This document shows, one piece after another, positions 24,440 through 35,926 of a stretch of 64,000 bases of DNA. This stretch comes from Calliphora vicina (taxonomy: Eukaryota > Arthropoda > Insecta > Diptera > Calliphoridae): NCBI RefSeq assembly GCF_958450345.1, contig NC_088783.1, positions 14,759,701 through 14,823,700 of the forward strand. The letters are read 5' to 3'. The notes under the pieces were generated by a model. The model was given only the letters and a program-made list of their open reading frames with translations. It searched no databases and was not told the origin of the DNA. A program made the translations under genes and the position numbers. Within the stretch, counting starts at the first letter, position 1, and every line of letters starts with the position of its first letter.

Positions 24440-25344
24440 TATTTTAGTTAAATATTTATGGTAGAAATTCTAAAACATTTTGATAATTAATATTAATCAT
24501 ATGACCTGTGTTTCAAAAAATATAAAATTCAATAAAATTCTTACTTTTTAACATTTTTCAAAATGATTTGACAAGGAATTTAAATGCATTCTCTATTTAG
24601 ATTATTATAGGAAAATAAAAACAAAAATATGACTAAAATTTTAGCAAATTTTATTAAATGCATTTTCAAAAATTAAATATTTTTTAACATATTTAACACC
24701 ACAACTATTTTACACCACAACTGCTCAGTAATACAATTTCTAAATATATACTTAAGTAGCCCCACATGTTTACTAAATCCTGTAATAAAAATTTGTTCGA
24801 TAACTGTTCTTGTTAAAGATTTATGGCCAAAATGCTAAAACAACCAGTTAATTAATATTAATCATACGACCTGTGTTTCAAAATAATAAATTTGAACAAA
24901 TTCTTATTCAAACATATTTATCTTTTAATATATTTGAAAGATATTTGAAGTTAAAATATCATGTATTCCCTATTTAGTACATATAAACTACTGTAATTGA
25001 ATTGATGTAAAACTTAAATTTATTTCCTTTCAAATTTATTATAATTTACCTCAAATTATTTTCATAAAACTAAAGAGGCGTTATGTTTTCTTTTAATTTC
25101 TTACACTAAACGAAATATTTTTCCTTTACAATCCGTCATATTTAAATAAAAACAATCTTTGGATGATTTTATAATAAATAAAATTTAATATCGCACGTGA
25201 CAGATTTTTCTCTTATCTTTCTTCTTCTTTTATTTGCAAATCCGTTATTCGGATGTAAGCGATCATACAAATACAAAGTTTTACAGTTTTTTTTAAAAAA
25301 ACAAACATATTTATATAAATATAAATTAAACTGAATTAAATTAA

Positions 25345-26236
25345 ATGTATCTTTTTTTATTGCAGTTCAGGAATTATTAACTCTCTATTTTTTGCAGCAT
25401 TTAGTAGATTTAGTTCATCACGATAGCCTGTCCATTGTATTTATCGTTTCTCATTATGTGTCCCAAATACGAGATTTTCCTATTTTTGGCTGTCTTAGTT
25501 AATTGTCGTTCCAGGTTCATTCTTCTCAATACTTCATTATTTGGGACGCGGTCAGTCCATGGAATCTTCAATATACGCCTGTATATCCACATTTCAAATG
25601 CTTCTAATCTTTTCTCGTCCGTGGCTTTAATTGTCCATACTTCCACCGCATATAATAATACTGACCAAACATAGCATTTAATAAATCGTGACTTTGTTGC
25701 TAGACTGATATCATGGCTGCTAAGTACTTTTCTGTATTTATAAAAGGCATCTCTCGCCATTTCTATCCGACATCTTATTTCCTTGGATGAGTCCCATTGA
25801 TCGTTTATTAAAACTCCCAGATATTTAAAGTTTTTCACTCGTTCGATTTCTGTGTTTCTCACTTTCAGTGTCGTAGTGATTTGTAAATTTTTCCTGCTGA
25901 CAATCATATATTTTGTCTTCTTAATATTGATTTTAAGGCCATATGATTCACTTACACAGGTAAGTTTGTCCATCAGTTTCTGTAAGCCAGATATAGTACT
26001 TGCTAATAATGTTGTGTCGTCAGCATAGCGTATGTTGTTGATAAACATTCCATTTACCCTTATTCCAATTCTTTCCCCTTCAAGCGATTCTTGAAATATT
26101 TTTTCGGAATATATATTAAATAATAATGGCGACAATATACAACCCTGTCTTACTCCCTTTGAAATGGCAATTTCCTCAGTGAGTTCGCCATTGATTTCAA
26201 TTCGCGCTGTCTGGTTCCAGTATAGATTTTTCTCTT
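25345..26236 (-). pseudogene. LINE reverse-transcriptase fragment (RTE-like)
   Basis: An open minus-strand frame runs from about 26230 to 25410. It starts within KNLYWNQTARIEING and continues through GVRQGCILSPLLFNIYSE (RT motif 4), INNIRYADDTTLL (the YADD catalytic pair), GLKINIKKTKYM and NFKYLGVLIN. The downstream connection region has EAFEMWIYRRILKIPW and SYLGHIMRN. After the stop at 25410 another frame reads DELNLLNAAKNREL, likely the family's C-terminus after a deletion. The N-terminal endonuclease and front of the RT are missing, so this is a 5'-truncated dead copy. The wording fits RTE-like endonuclease/RT elements of insects; the clade is inference. Confidence 0.85.
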
Positions 26237-26239
26237 ATA

Positions 26240-26683
26240 ATAAAACAATATATATTCTGTAAATATATGTATACAAAAACTAAAAGAATTAATAGAAAAC
26301 ATACATACATTCGGTTTCAATAAACAATTTGACAATAGCAAAAAATCTATCAGAATCAAATTCATTTCATACTACAAGCTAATTGGGAGCCTAGTTTTCG
26401 CCGGAATTTTAGCCTAAAACTACCTAAAATATTAAAAAATTAAACATAATCAGTTTAAACTATTATTTTTGTCTTTAAAATGTTGTAATATGATCTAAAT
26501 ACTATCACATAGTAACACTTTATTATTTTCTTCTATTCAAATCATCTTAAAAAAATGTTTCAAGGGTTTCTTCAGTCGTAGTAGCGATTCTCGTGGATTT
26601 GCCCATATGTATTAAATGCATATTTAAGTAAGTAGACTTATAATTAAGCCAATAAATGTCATTCCCAGGTCCATTTAGGAATA
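26240..26683. other. unassigned AT-rich DNA
   Basis: Between the LINE fragment and the DINE-1-like element. No gene or repeat recognised. Confidence 0.4.
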
Positions 26684-27409
26684 AAAACAAGTAAGAAGCC
26701 ATATTCGACTGTGCCGAATCTTAAACAAATGTTAAATATTTTTAGATAAACAAAAATTTAAAAAAAAAAAAATTTATTATTGAAAATGAAATTTCAATAA
26801 TAATTTCAAAATTTTTTTTTGTGAATTTATTAGTGAACAAATTTTATGACAAAAAATTTTTTTGGGTGAAAAAAAAATTCGGGTGATAAAATATTTTTCC
26901 CGATTTTGAACCATTGTAGGTCCGACTTAGTGTTTATAAAAACCCGACTTTTCAAAAAAACCAGTTTGTCGGTTAACCGAAAATTGGCCTTTTTTAAAAA
27001 ACCGGTTTTTCGGTTAACCGACATCGGAAAAACGGTTAAACCGGTAAACCGTCATATATGTGTAGAAAACATAAAATGTCCAATAAAATATATACTGCTT
27101 TAAATTTTGTAATTTTTAGTAGTCAGGAATGGTTAATATTAAATAACTAAAAATATACAAAAGTGCTAATTCCATTTATTTTGTAAAAATTTCAAAATTA
27201 TTATCTCAGTCTAATGGAATTGACTATAAATATGTTACTAACTATATAGTACTTGTTTTAATTATTGGTTTATTCATTAAATTTCAACCAAAACATGTAA
27301 ATCAATTTTTTAATTAAATACATATCTACTTTCTGAAATGAAACAGAAAATGTTACAAGTCAAAAAAAGGACCTATAAGATGTAAACGCTGTGATTGTAT
27401 GTCATTATA

Positions 27410-27965
27410 AAACAAGTAAGAGAGAATCTTATATACCCTTCACCAAATTATACTTAAAAATATTTTTTTTTAAATATTTTTGTTTAAACAAAATCAAAAT
27501 TTTTTTTTATTGTTTTAAAATTTTTTTAAAAAAATTTTTTTTCCAAATTCTTTTTTAATTTTTTTTAAAAAAAGTTTTTTCAAATTTTTTTTTTTAATTT
27601 TCTTTAAATAATTTTTTGGGAAAAGAATTTATGACAAAAAAAACATTGTTGATGAAAAAAAAATTCGGGTTAAAAAATATTTTTTTCCGATTTTGACCCA
27701 TTGTATGTCCAACTTACTATGGTCTTATATACGTCGTTGCAAAGGTCTTTGAAATATCTATCATTAGATATCCATATTGTCTATATTAATGACTTAGTAA
27801 TCCAGATATAGGTCAAAAATCGAGGTTGTCCTAGTTTTTTCCTTATATCTCAGCCATTTGTGAACCGATTTTCTCGATTTTAAATAGCGACCGAGCCTGA
27901 AGAATTTCGGAGATATTGATGTATGAATCGTGTATGTAAGTTATGTGGGGGTTTCGGAAACCCCC
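27410..27965 (-). mobile_element. second family B DINE-1-like copy, nested
   Basis: It starts AAAACAAGTAAGAGAGAATC on the plus strand (the 3' end reversed, hairpin mostly lost), then CTTATATACCCTTCACCAAA. It continues into the family interior with GACTTAGTAATCCAGATATA and CATTTGTGAACCGATTTTC. The 5' end is missing beyond about 27965. Confidence 0.7.
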
Positions 27966-27984
27966 ATTTTTGTAATTGAAAACA

Positions 27985-28152
27985 CATTTTTGTTATTTTT
28001 TGTGTTTCAATGACGAAAATTATCTATTCAATAATTTTTGTATTTGAAATTCAACCAATAACAAAAATTGTATATTCAATTGTCAAAATAATCAAATTCA
28101 AAACTCAAAATTCAATAGAAAATATCAAGAAATTTTGTTTTTGAGCAAATGA
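27985..28152 (-). mobile_element. fragment of the 24108-24439 MITE family
   Basis: The reverse complement matches the centre of the palindromic MITE almost letter for letter: ATTCATTTGCTCAAAAAC, TTGATATTTTCTATTGAATT, GACAATTGAATATACAAT and AATAGATAATTTTCGT. One arm is deleted. Confidence 0.8.
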
Positions 28153-28731
28153 ATAGATTTCGAAGAAAAACCGGTTTTTCGGTTAACCGGTATAAAGAGA
28201 TCCACGATTACGGATTATTAACACTATAAAGCGACCAACAATTAAGGAGTATTTTCCAGTATAAATAAATCCTCGATAAAGGAGTATTTTAGAGTATAAA
28301 GAGACCGAAAACCCGGTTAACCGGTTTATAAACACTAGTCCGACTTACGTTGTTGCAAAGTTCTCTGAAATATCTATCCTTAGATATTTATATTGTCTAT
28401 ATTAATGACTTAGTAATCCAGATATAGATCAAAACTCGAGGTCATCCTGGTTTTTTCCTTATATCTCAGCCATTTGTGAACCGATTTTCTCGATTTTAAA
28501 TAGCAATCGAACCGGCTCTATATACTGATATACGGATATACTGATGTATGAATAATGTTTGTTTATTATTCGGGGACTAAGGAAAGTTGATTTCAACATA
28601 AAGGCGACTCCGCTATATATATCGATCCAGAATATATATAATTTGTGGGGTTACAAATGAAAAATGTAGCAATCACAAACGGAATCACAAACTTATATAT
28701 CTCCTTGCCACTCATGTTGAAGGGTATAAAA

Positions 28732-31504
28732 ACTGTAAATTTAATGAAACTGCTTCGTCTCTTGCAGTTTTCCATTGTTTCGGTAAGACGTATTGAACCT
28801 AAGGACCTTATTTGCCTTCGGAGTTAATTATTTATTCTCCATGCCCAGTACCAAACCTAACCAATCACTGTCTCCTTTTCATCTCAATATTTTTACCATT
28901 ATTTATATAAGATATTTTTGAGTTGTTTTTTTATTCAACAGCAAACCACACAGTTATTTCAAAAATGTTGCATGTAAAAAAAAAGTTTCAGCGAAAAATC
29001 CACAACAACAGCAGCACACTTACATACTCACGTCTCTTTCATTCCACAAATTCCCTGAAAAATTCTTTGTTAAACATGATTTCAGATATTCGTAATCCAA
29101 TTAATTTATTTCACTTGAATACACAAAACTTTACGGATTTGTTTTCTTTTACATCAATAGCATGTAGTTTTGCGCAAAAAAAGCATTATTTTTATGTTCG
29201 TTGTTTTTTCGCTTTTTTTTTAATAAAATTTCGCAATACAAAATAATCTCTATTTAATTTTGGCATCAGTATGAGTAACAACTCCAGCAGGATATTTGCT
29301 TTGCACTATTTCTAAATTGAAAGGTGGAAGTGGCAAAGGTGGATATGGAGAAGAACAGTAACTGTGATTAAACATACAGTACGAATGACCCAGCAAAAAT
29401 TTTTGTTTCTGTTTAATATATAAAAACGTTTTATATACCTACTATTTAGCTACTGCCTGGTTATATGCTTTAACAACTTCTTGGTAATTCGTTCAGTAAT
29501 CCAAGTTCTGTGTCAAAACTAATTGTCAAAATGTAACGAATGATGTACTGAGTAAAACGATAAACTAACTTGTACACCTTCAAACCTCCAATAAGAAATC
29601 AGTTATTCCCGTATGAAGATCACTTCCCCAATAACTTCTTGGAAGTGATAAACGAATATAGAAATTTTAAACATCTCTTTCATACTTTCCTTCACGAAAC
29701 TCGCAACAAATACTTATAGTTACAAAATTTTTTGCTGGACAGCATTTCACTGATTGCATCCTCGTCAAACTCTTGGCACGATTTGTTACAGAGTGTGGCT
29801 GTGTGTGAAAGAGAATAAATTCCAGTTTGAAAATTAAATTAAATACCAAAGGGCAGGTAAAAACATTGTGCACGTAAACTCAACATAGACAATACTTTTT
29901 TTTATATAAATACACGTTCCTATAGCTACCAGAACTCCCTCTCCCCCACAGATACTCAAAATAATAGTTTACTAGCAGTGCATTATAAATTTGTACAGTA
30001 TGTAGTGGATTTAGTGAAATAAATTAAATCAAACTACATTTTTAACACCATTCAACAGAGTGGTTGGCTGCTAGATTGGTCTCTATATACAAGTGAGATG
30101 AATGTTGGATATTGGATGCTACAAAATAACTCATTGACCTTTTCAGTTGATGTGGTTCATGTTTCAGCGTTTATTTATTTTTTTTTTGTTTCTGTTGGTC
30201 ATCTAAATGTATCTGTTTGAATACAAAATATTTATACGAAACACAAAAAAAAAAAAAAATGGCGACACATATTATGTATAGGATGAAAATGACTATAAAA
30301 TAAAGTAAATTTAAAATTATTTAAAAAAATAAGTTTAAAGTTGAAAAAGTCGTTCTTTCTAGGAAATTATGTTATTGGTCCTACAAAACTTTAAACGTGG
30401 GTATTTCGGAAATCAGCAGTACATTACAGAATCCACCATAGCTTCTGATGATGCTTTAAATATCCCCATTAACCTTATTCAAAAATTATAAGTGTGGAAT
30501 ACATCCAAGGGACATTCCACACTCTCCCAACGCCTAGCCCATTCAACAGTATTTTCATTCTAGATAAGACTTTTCTTATCAGAACAAAGTTAATCATTGG
30601 TAATGATGTTCTTGCATCATCTTACTGTCATCTTCACAGCTCTTACGAAAACCAATTCATTCAACATTCCACCAATCAGAAACTGTTGCACACCATTATC
30701 CGTACCCAGACTAACCATATCATCCATCCAAGATCTGTATTTCGCCTTAGCAACATGTATATTATGCAATTGGCCCAAATTGTTTTTAATTATTACCCCA
30801 ATTTTTATAACCACTATCAAAGAAGCTGGATCCTGGCAAGAACAAATATTTTAAATCATTTTGAATGGTACATATCTGTCATTTATTCTCACTTGCACAC
30901 TGGGGCAGAATCAATTTTTTTTGGAAATAAATCTGTCATTTCTAAACGTCTGGTCCGATCGTATAAAATAAAATTTGACGTGGGCGTAGCCAAGCAGTAT
31001 TCGAGTTTAAGTTATTAAAATGGCCCAACAAAAGCTCCAGGGGCAGCGCTATGGGGGCTCAATGTAGGGTACCTTCGACATGTAAAATTTTTAAACACGT
31101 GCCTTTTTTTGTTTCTCATCCGATTTCAAAGATTTTTATATTTTTGGAAAGCGAAAATGCCAAAGGAAATCCCGCAATTCCTAAAAATTGGAGCGAAAAT
31201 CCCAAAAAATATATTTTTTACAATTTTGCCCATAGGGCTCACATTTCTTTCGGGGCTGGGAAAATACTTTGGGGATTGATAGGGAACATATCAAGGTTTC
31301 CATAGCTGCTTTCCGTTTTCTGATCACAGCTTTGGGATTTTAGAACATGTGGCCCTATGTTGAAATTTTGATGAAAAATAGGTAAATTTCCGAAGGGCGT
31401 ACGTCGACATATTCGAAAAATATAATATATTTTTTATACCAAAATGTTCTCCGTAAATATACCTTACAGAAAAACATAAAACTAAAAAGTTTTTTTTTAA
31501 TAAA
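28732..31504. other. unassigned DNA with one long unexplained open frame
   Basis: No gene recognised. The plus frame at 30494-31018 is 174 codons. The overlapping minus frame at 30617-30820 reads AKAKYRSWMDDMVSLGTDNG and looks about as protein-like. Neither matches a family I know, and I see no splice sites or domain. The stretch 31030-31430 is less AT-rich, with phrases like CCAAAGGAAATCCCGCAATT, and may be decayed repeat. The 107-codon frame at 28923-29246 is also featureless. Confidence 0.35.
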
Positions 31505-32056
31505 TAAGATTGTTGTCAAACTCAACAAGAGCTTGCCAAATCATTGGGAGCTACTCCAGTAGCAATTTCAAAATGTTTTCGAGCAGCAGCAGGGAAATTG
31601 GGTACCACACGAATTGATGACGAGAGTCCTTGAATGATGATTTTGCATGTCCGATATTATACTTCAATGCTATAAAAAGAAATCATTTTTGCGCCCAATA
31701 ATTACCTGAGATAAAAATGAAAAATGGATTGAAGCATTGTCCGAAAAACGCCCAGAATATGTGGCCAGACATGAAACCGTAATATTCCATCATGACAACG
31801 CTCGATGTTGCAATACCGGTTAAGAAGTATTTAGGATGAAGTGGTTTGCCAATTTTACTTCACCCTCTTTATAGTCCAAACCGTACCCCGTCCGAATTTG
31901 TTTCGATCGAAACAGAACGGCCTCTCTGGGATATGCTTCACTTTGGAAGAAGGCTTGATTCGTTCTTGGTCTCAAATAAATAATACTTTGAATTAATTTA
32001 TATTGTACAAATGCTTCAAAATAAAAGCTAACAATTTAAAAAATCCTGCATTTTTA
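31505..32056 (+). pseudogene. mariner remnant, tandem copy 1 (internally deleted subfamily)
   Basis: It starts inside the gene at the DCCQTQQELAKSLGATP-type block and runs through GNWVPHELM-like text, a KKKSFLRPIIT-like block and KWIEALSEKRPEY. It then reads ARHETVIFHHDNAR, where the second catalytic Asp is kept, and a degraded PHPLYSPNRTPSEF region. The join of KWIE straight to ALSEKRPEY skips the central part of the transposase. It ends in the family tail AAATAAAAGCTAAC. The next copy begins at once. Confidence 0.8.
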
Positions 32057-32681
32057 TGTTCAGATGTGGTGATTTTGACACGAAAGACAAAGATCTACCA
32101 GGCCAGCCAAAAAAGTTTGAAGACCAATAACTGGAGGGATTACTTCATGAAGATTATTGTAAAACTCAAAAACTTCATTCAAATGCAGAAAAATTTGGTG
32201 CATTTTGCATGTCCGAAATTAGCTTGAACGCTTTAAAAGGAAATCATTTTTGCACCTAATTATTACCTGCGATAAAAAATGGATTGAAGCGAGCGTTGCC
32301 CGAAAAACGCCCAGAATATGCGGACAGGCATGAAACCGTAATATTCCATCATAACAACGCTCGACCACATGTTGCAATACTGGTTAAAAAGTATTTAGAA
32401 TGAAAATTTATAGTCCAGATCGTGCCTCGTCTGACTACTATTTATTTCGATCGGAGCAGAACGCTTTCTTTGGTATATACTTCACTTTGGAACAGAGTCG
32501 TTCTTGCCCTCAAAAGATAAGCAATTCATTTGGGCTCGAAATTCATATGTTGCCAGAAAGATGGGAAAACGTCATAACTAACAATGGACAATACCTTGAA
32601 TAAATTTATATTGAACAAATGCTTCAAAATAAAAGATAACTATTTTAAAAAAATCCTCAGTTTTTAAGTCATACAGCCAAT
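32057..32681 (+). pseudogene. mariner remnant, tandem copy 2 (same internal deletion)
   Basis: It begins at the RCGDFDTKDKDLPGQPKKFE segment and keeps the same KWIE-to-LPEKRPEY deletion as the upstream copy. The catalytic motif reads IFHHNNARPHVA, so the second catalytic Asp has become Asn. SDYYLFRSEQN keeps the third Asp. The C-terminus MLPERWENVITNNGQYLE and its stop are preserved at about 32602. The 3' terminal repeat, TTTTTAAGTCATAC, lies near 32660-32674. It is inactive but keeps a clean 3' end. Confidence 0.85.
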
Positions 32682-32684
32682 AGA

Positions 32685-32815
32685 TAACTAGCGTAGTCGA
32701 TATAGCCATTTCCGCATGTTTGTTAAAATCAACTTTCCGAACGAAGACCCCGAATAACTTACAAACATGATTGATACATCAACACATCGGGTACAGCCCT
32801 GGTTCAGTCAGTAGA
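32685..32815 (+). mobile_element. fragment of a family B DINE-1-like element
   Basis: It includes GTAGTCGATATAGCCAT, TGTTAAAATCAACTTTC and CGAAGACCCCG, matching the 5' third of the family B element at 56610-56660. It has no ends. Confidence 0.5.
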
Positions 32816-32944
32816 TTTAAGCACCTATTTTTCAAAAAAAATTTGTAATAAAAATTTTATCTTAAAGAATACTTTTGTGAGAGGTTTATAACAGTGATAT
32901 ATCATCGACATTTTTTATTCTTTTAAAAGGCCTATCGATGTCAC

Positions 32945-33320
32945 AATGTATTGATTATAACGCGGCTTCGCTTTATTGCCGCGTCCGAAATGTCCAATTT
33001 TCATGGACATGGGTTATGTTGGCTTGAAGGGCCGCTGTGGTTTGTGGTTCCCACAGACCTATATATATATGAAAGGGTCTAACGGGATCAAATCCCACGA
33101 TCTCGGCATCCAGTTCACATCACCTACACGTGAGATAACCATGCCCTCAAATCATTCTTGCAGAATGTCCAATGTGGCACGTAGTGCCGTCCTGTTGAAG
33201 CCACATGTCGTTTGACTCCCTCTCATTCAAATCAGGCTAAATATTTGAGACCTCGCGCTCGCCCTTGATGGTGATGGCCTGGCCAGTGACTTTTTGGGAT
33301 GCTCCTGGATTTCATGTGTA
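32945..33320 (-). pseudogene. second type of DDE transposase pseudogene (Tc1/mariner-superfamily-like)
   Basis: Read right to left, one frame gives TGQAITIKGEREVSN, a stop, then NDMWLQQDGTTCHIGH. After a frameshift it continues GDVNWMPRSWDLIPLDPF, then a VHENWTF-like C-terminal piece. The order QQDGxxCH, VNWPPRSxDLxPLDxF, ENW is that of a widespread insect DDE endonuclease distinct from the mariners nearby. The Asp of QQDG is the expected second catalytic residue. At least one stop and one frameshift make it inactive. A second fragment of this type lies at 62200-62426. Confidence 0.75.
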
Positions 33321-35094
33321 TTAGTATCATCTCAAATTCGACAATTTTGTTGCGTTTATCCAGACATGAGCCTCACCGTATTGATAAAATATTTTTATCA
33401 TTTGCACGAGTTATTAAATTCTAATACGTTCATGGTGATTTGGCAAAACAAACTGAATAAATGACAGCTAATTCGACAGATGTAGCTTCAATAATATAGC
33501 CGCTATCAACTGCCAAAGTATGGAAGTCCCTATTGGAGGACCATTTAGACGTATGCATCCCTCAGTGTTTTGAGAAGAATCAATAACGGACTGATTACTC
33601 TAAAGTCATACAGTATTGTTTCCGATCATTTCCTTCCTTTCGAGATAAACACGACATTCCTATATCTCCAACTCTTAGAGGCATACAACATTTAATGCAA
33701 TTATAGAAGATTATTACGTGCCATGTAAATTCAACTTGTAATCATACAACATCCTCATTATAATCGTTATTATAGCATATTTACAATATCCAATGCAGTA
33801 CCTGAAATATTGAAGTGCTAATATGATAACACAAAAATCATAACCTAAAAATCATAAAGATATTAAATGACATATTGAAATTATAAATGTATCTACATTA
33901 TATTCTATGGAAAAACGTAAATTTACCTAAATTTCATTTCAACGCCATTTATTTTGAGCGATTTTTCCAGATTACCTTAAATAGTTCCACATCAAAAACT
34001 CATAAAAGCCAAAATAATAGAATTTTAAAAAAATAAATATTCTCGTACAAAAGAATAGTTTATTTGTTCCCCCCAAAACTATATAAATCAACAACAATGA
34101 ACAGAATAAAAAATATAATTTTATAAACATTTGCACACGTAAAATAGCTGTAGCAGCAACTAAGTATTACATTTAAATCGGGAGTTACAAAAACAGAGTG
34201 AAAAGTAAAACTAAAAAAAAATACAATGAAAGCAAACGAAATGGAGAAAAAATCATTTAGTCACTTATTTTGATGGTCAACTTCTGTTATTCCACCAAAA
34301 ACCCCTGAAAAAAAATAAAGGCAAACAATAAAACCTGCTAAAAAAAATATTTTTATTTGTAAGTGTAAACGTGTGTATGTAAGTTAGTGAGTAAGCAACA
34401 ATGGCAGTAACAGCATAAATTGCAGTAGTATGTTGATAGTAAGACACTGAGAGAAAATATTTAAAATTACTTTGAATTCTTTCAGGTGTTTTCAAATTTA
34501 TACATCAACATTTAATACAAGAATTAAATTATACAACCTCCATTTAGGGATAATGTTAATAACGTTCTTTATAAATTATTATTTTTTTTATTTAGTCCCA
34601 TTAAATTATTAAACTTTTCTTTAAGTGTAAACAAAATTTAACCAAAAAATAGGAAAAAAATTAACAAAAACTATAAACCAAATCCAACACTAAACTAACT
34701 TCCGTTATTCAACTGTATTTGGTTGCTTTTGCTGGTGTTTGTTGTTTGTTGTTGCTACCAGTTTTTGTTGCTATTTAAAGTTCAAAAACTGTATAAAATA
34801 TACTGACTTACTCACTTCATTCATTTGCACTCTTTCACATACAAACACACGCACGTATTTAATCACATTCTCCTTGCAGATCATGGAACTAGCTCACCGT
34901 TCCACTATTCACCCATTTGTATCTAAAACCAGTCTTTGGACTGGTGAAATCGGTTAATAAGTTTCAACTTTTTAAGCTTCGCAAAACCATAATTATTTAC
35001 AATATTGAATATTTTAACATATTCAATATTGTAATTATGTTTTTTTAAACCTTAAACATTGTTAGGGGTATATTGTGGGATTTTTAAAAAATGT
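33321..35094. other. unassigned AT-rich DNA
   Basis: No gene recognised. The part next to the DDE pseudogene (33321-33560) may belong to the same dead element. GTTGTTTGTTGTTGCTACC near 34740 is typical low-complexity fly DNA. Confidence 0.4.
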
Positions 35095-35345
35095 TAGCTT
35101 TTATTTAGAAAGCTATGACCTTTTCACATCTTTCTGGCAACATATGGAGGCCAAGAACGAATCAAGACAATTTCAGATACTCTGTTCTGAAGAGATAACG
35201 TTCTGCATCGATCGAAACAAATAGTAATAGGGCGAGCAAGGTCTGGACTATAAGGCGAGTGAGGCAAAACTTCAAAAATTCGTTTTAACAGATATTGCAA
35301 CATGTGACCGAGCGTTGTCATGGTGGTATTTTGCCATGACAACTT
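35095..35345 (-). pseudogene. mariner remnant (3' end), minus strand
   Basis: Read right to left, it has CACCATGACAACGCTCGG, the degraded HHDNAR block, then SLYSPDLARP-like and SDYYLFRSMQN-like text, down to the 3' tail AATAAAAGCTAAC near 35095. The part upstream of the second catalytic Asp is missing. It lies head to tail with a low-order repeat that leads into the next mariner. Confidence 0.8.
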
Positions 35346-35556
35346 GTATGTCGCCAATAATCTTGTATATAAACTTGATGTAGCTAATGACTTTCTAAAG
35401 AAACTTTGATGGAAGCACTTAATTTCAGTTGAAAAAATTTTGACGGCAATGATTTTCTATGGAAACTTTTTTGTCGCCAATAATTTTATATAGAAATTTT
35501 ATGTCGCTAATGACTTTTAGCAGATACTTACATATCTGTCGCTAATGATTTTCTAT
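35346..35556 (+). repeat. short imperfect direct repeats
   Basis: Phrases of the type TGTCGCTAATGATTTTCTA / TGTCGCCAATAATTTTATA recur at about 35349, 35385, 35449, 35473, 35505 and 35537, with irregular spacing of roughly 25-65 bp. It is a minor tandem repeat between two mariner remnants. Confidence 0.5.
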
Positions 35557-35926
35557 TGGATGTATGACTTAAAAAGGCGGGATTTTCAATAGATGGCGTA
35601 TCTTTTGAACTTAGTTTTTGTTTTTAATATGTAACTTGTCGCGTCATATGCGGGAAGTTTTGTTTGTTTTACTTCTTTAATTTGTAAAAACTTATGCTGA
35701 AGCTCACCAAATGTGTTCCATCGGTTTCATCGTGCGAGAGATGTTTTGTTCGGTTCAGAAGTGGTGATTTTGAGAACTTTAAAGACGATTATATGTGTGA
35801 AAAAAATTATTTTTTGCACCGAATCACTATGACAAATGGATCCATTACGATAACCAGAAGCGTAAGCCCGGTCAACCAGCCGAATCGAAAAAAAAATCAA
35901 ATATTCATGGTGCTAAGGTAAGTTTG
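35557..35926 (+). pseudogene. mariner remnant (5' half) bordering the 12-bp satellite
   Basis: It starts with the terminal GATGTATGACTTAAAAAGGC. A degraded N-terminus with SCERCFVRFRSGDFENF follows, then a deletion to the FLHRITM block, KWIHYDNQKRK-like text and PGQPAESK-KSNIHGAKV. The frame runs directly into the satellite after GCTAAGGTA at about 35913-35921. The sequence that should follow (MLCIWW) is absent. Confidence 0.85.

Larger units (their letters stand above)
13900..25050 (+). repeat. degenerate ~340-bp tandem repeat, interrupted
   Basis: A recurring unit carries, in order, AAGTAGCCTTAAATGTTTA, TAAAGCCAGCTATTA, TTATGGCAGAAATTCTAAAA, TTAATATTAATCATACGACC and TGTGTTTCAAAAATAT-type text. 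Anchors lie near 13931, 14935, 15462, 17491, 20318, 20657, 22301, 22646, 22976, 24496 and 24861. Uninterrupted neighbours are about 330-365 bp apart. Larger gaps hold inserted elements or unrelated DNA (about 15.8-17.15 kb and 20.74-21.8 kb). The units are well diverged, so the array is old. It is non-coding and of unknown family. Confidence 0.75.
26928..28337. mobile_element. 1.4-kb hAT-like element with exact 8-bp TSD, itself carrying insertions
   Basis: The ends are TAGTGTTTATAAA and TTTATAAACACTA, exact inverses. The flanking direct repeats GTCCGACT lie at 26920-26927 and 28338-28345. Both subterminal regions are dense in CCGGTTTTTCGGTTAACCGG-type motifs. Inside are a truncated family B DINE-1-like copy (27410-27965) and a MITE fragment (27985-28152). 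No transposase frame is visible. Confidence 0.85.
26684..28731 (-). mobile_element. DINE-1-like element, family B, split by a hAT-like insertion
   Basis: The 3' end is at 26684: reading the minus strand it has ATTCGGCACAGTCGAAT, a hairpin, followed by GGCTTCTTACTTGTTTTT. The 5' end is at about 28731 (TTTTATACCCTTCA). The two parts (26684-26927 and 28338-28731) are joined by a hAT-like element that duplicated GTCCGACT. Interior text such as CTATATCTGGATTACTAAG matches the intact copy at 56496-57130. It is non-coding; the 60-codon frames across 28593-28827 are not genes. Confidence 0.8.
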
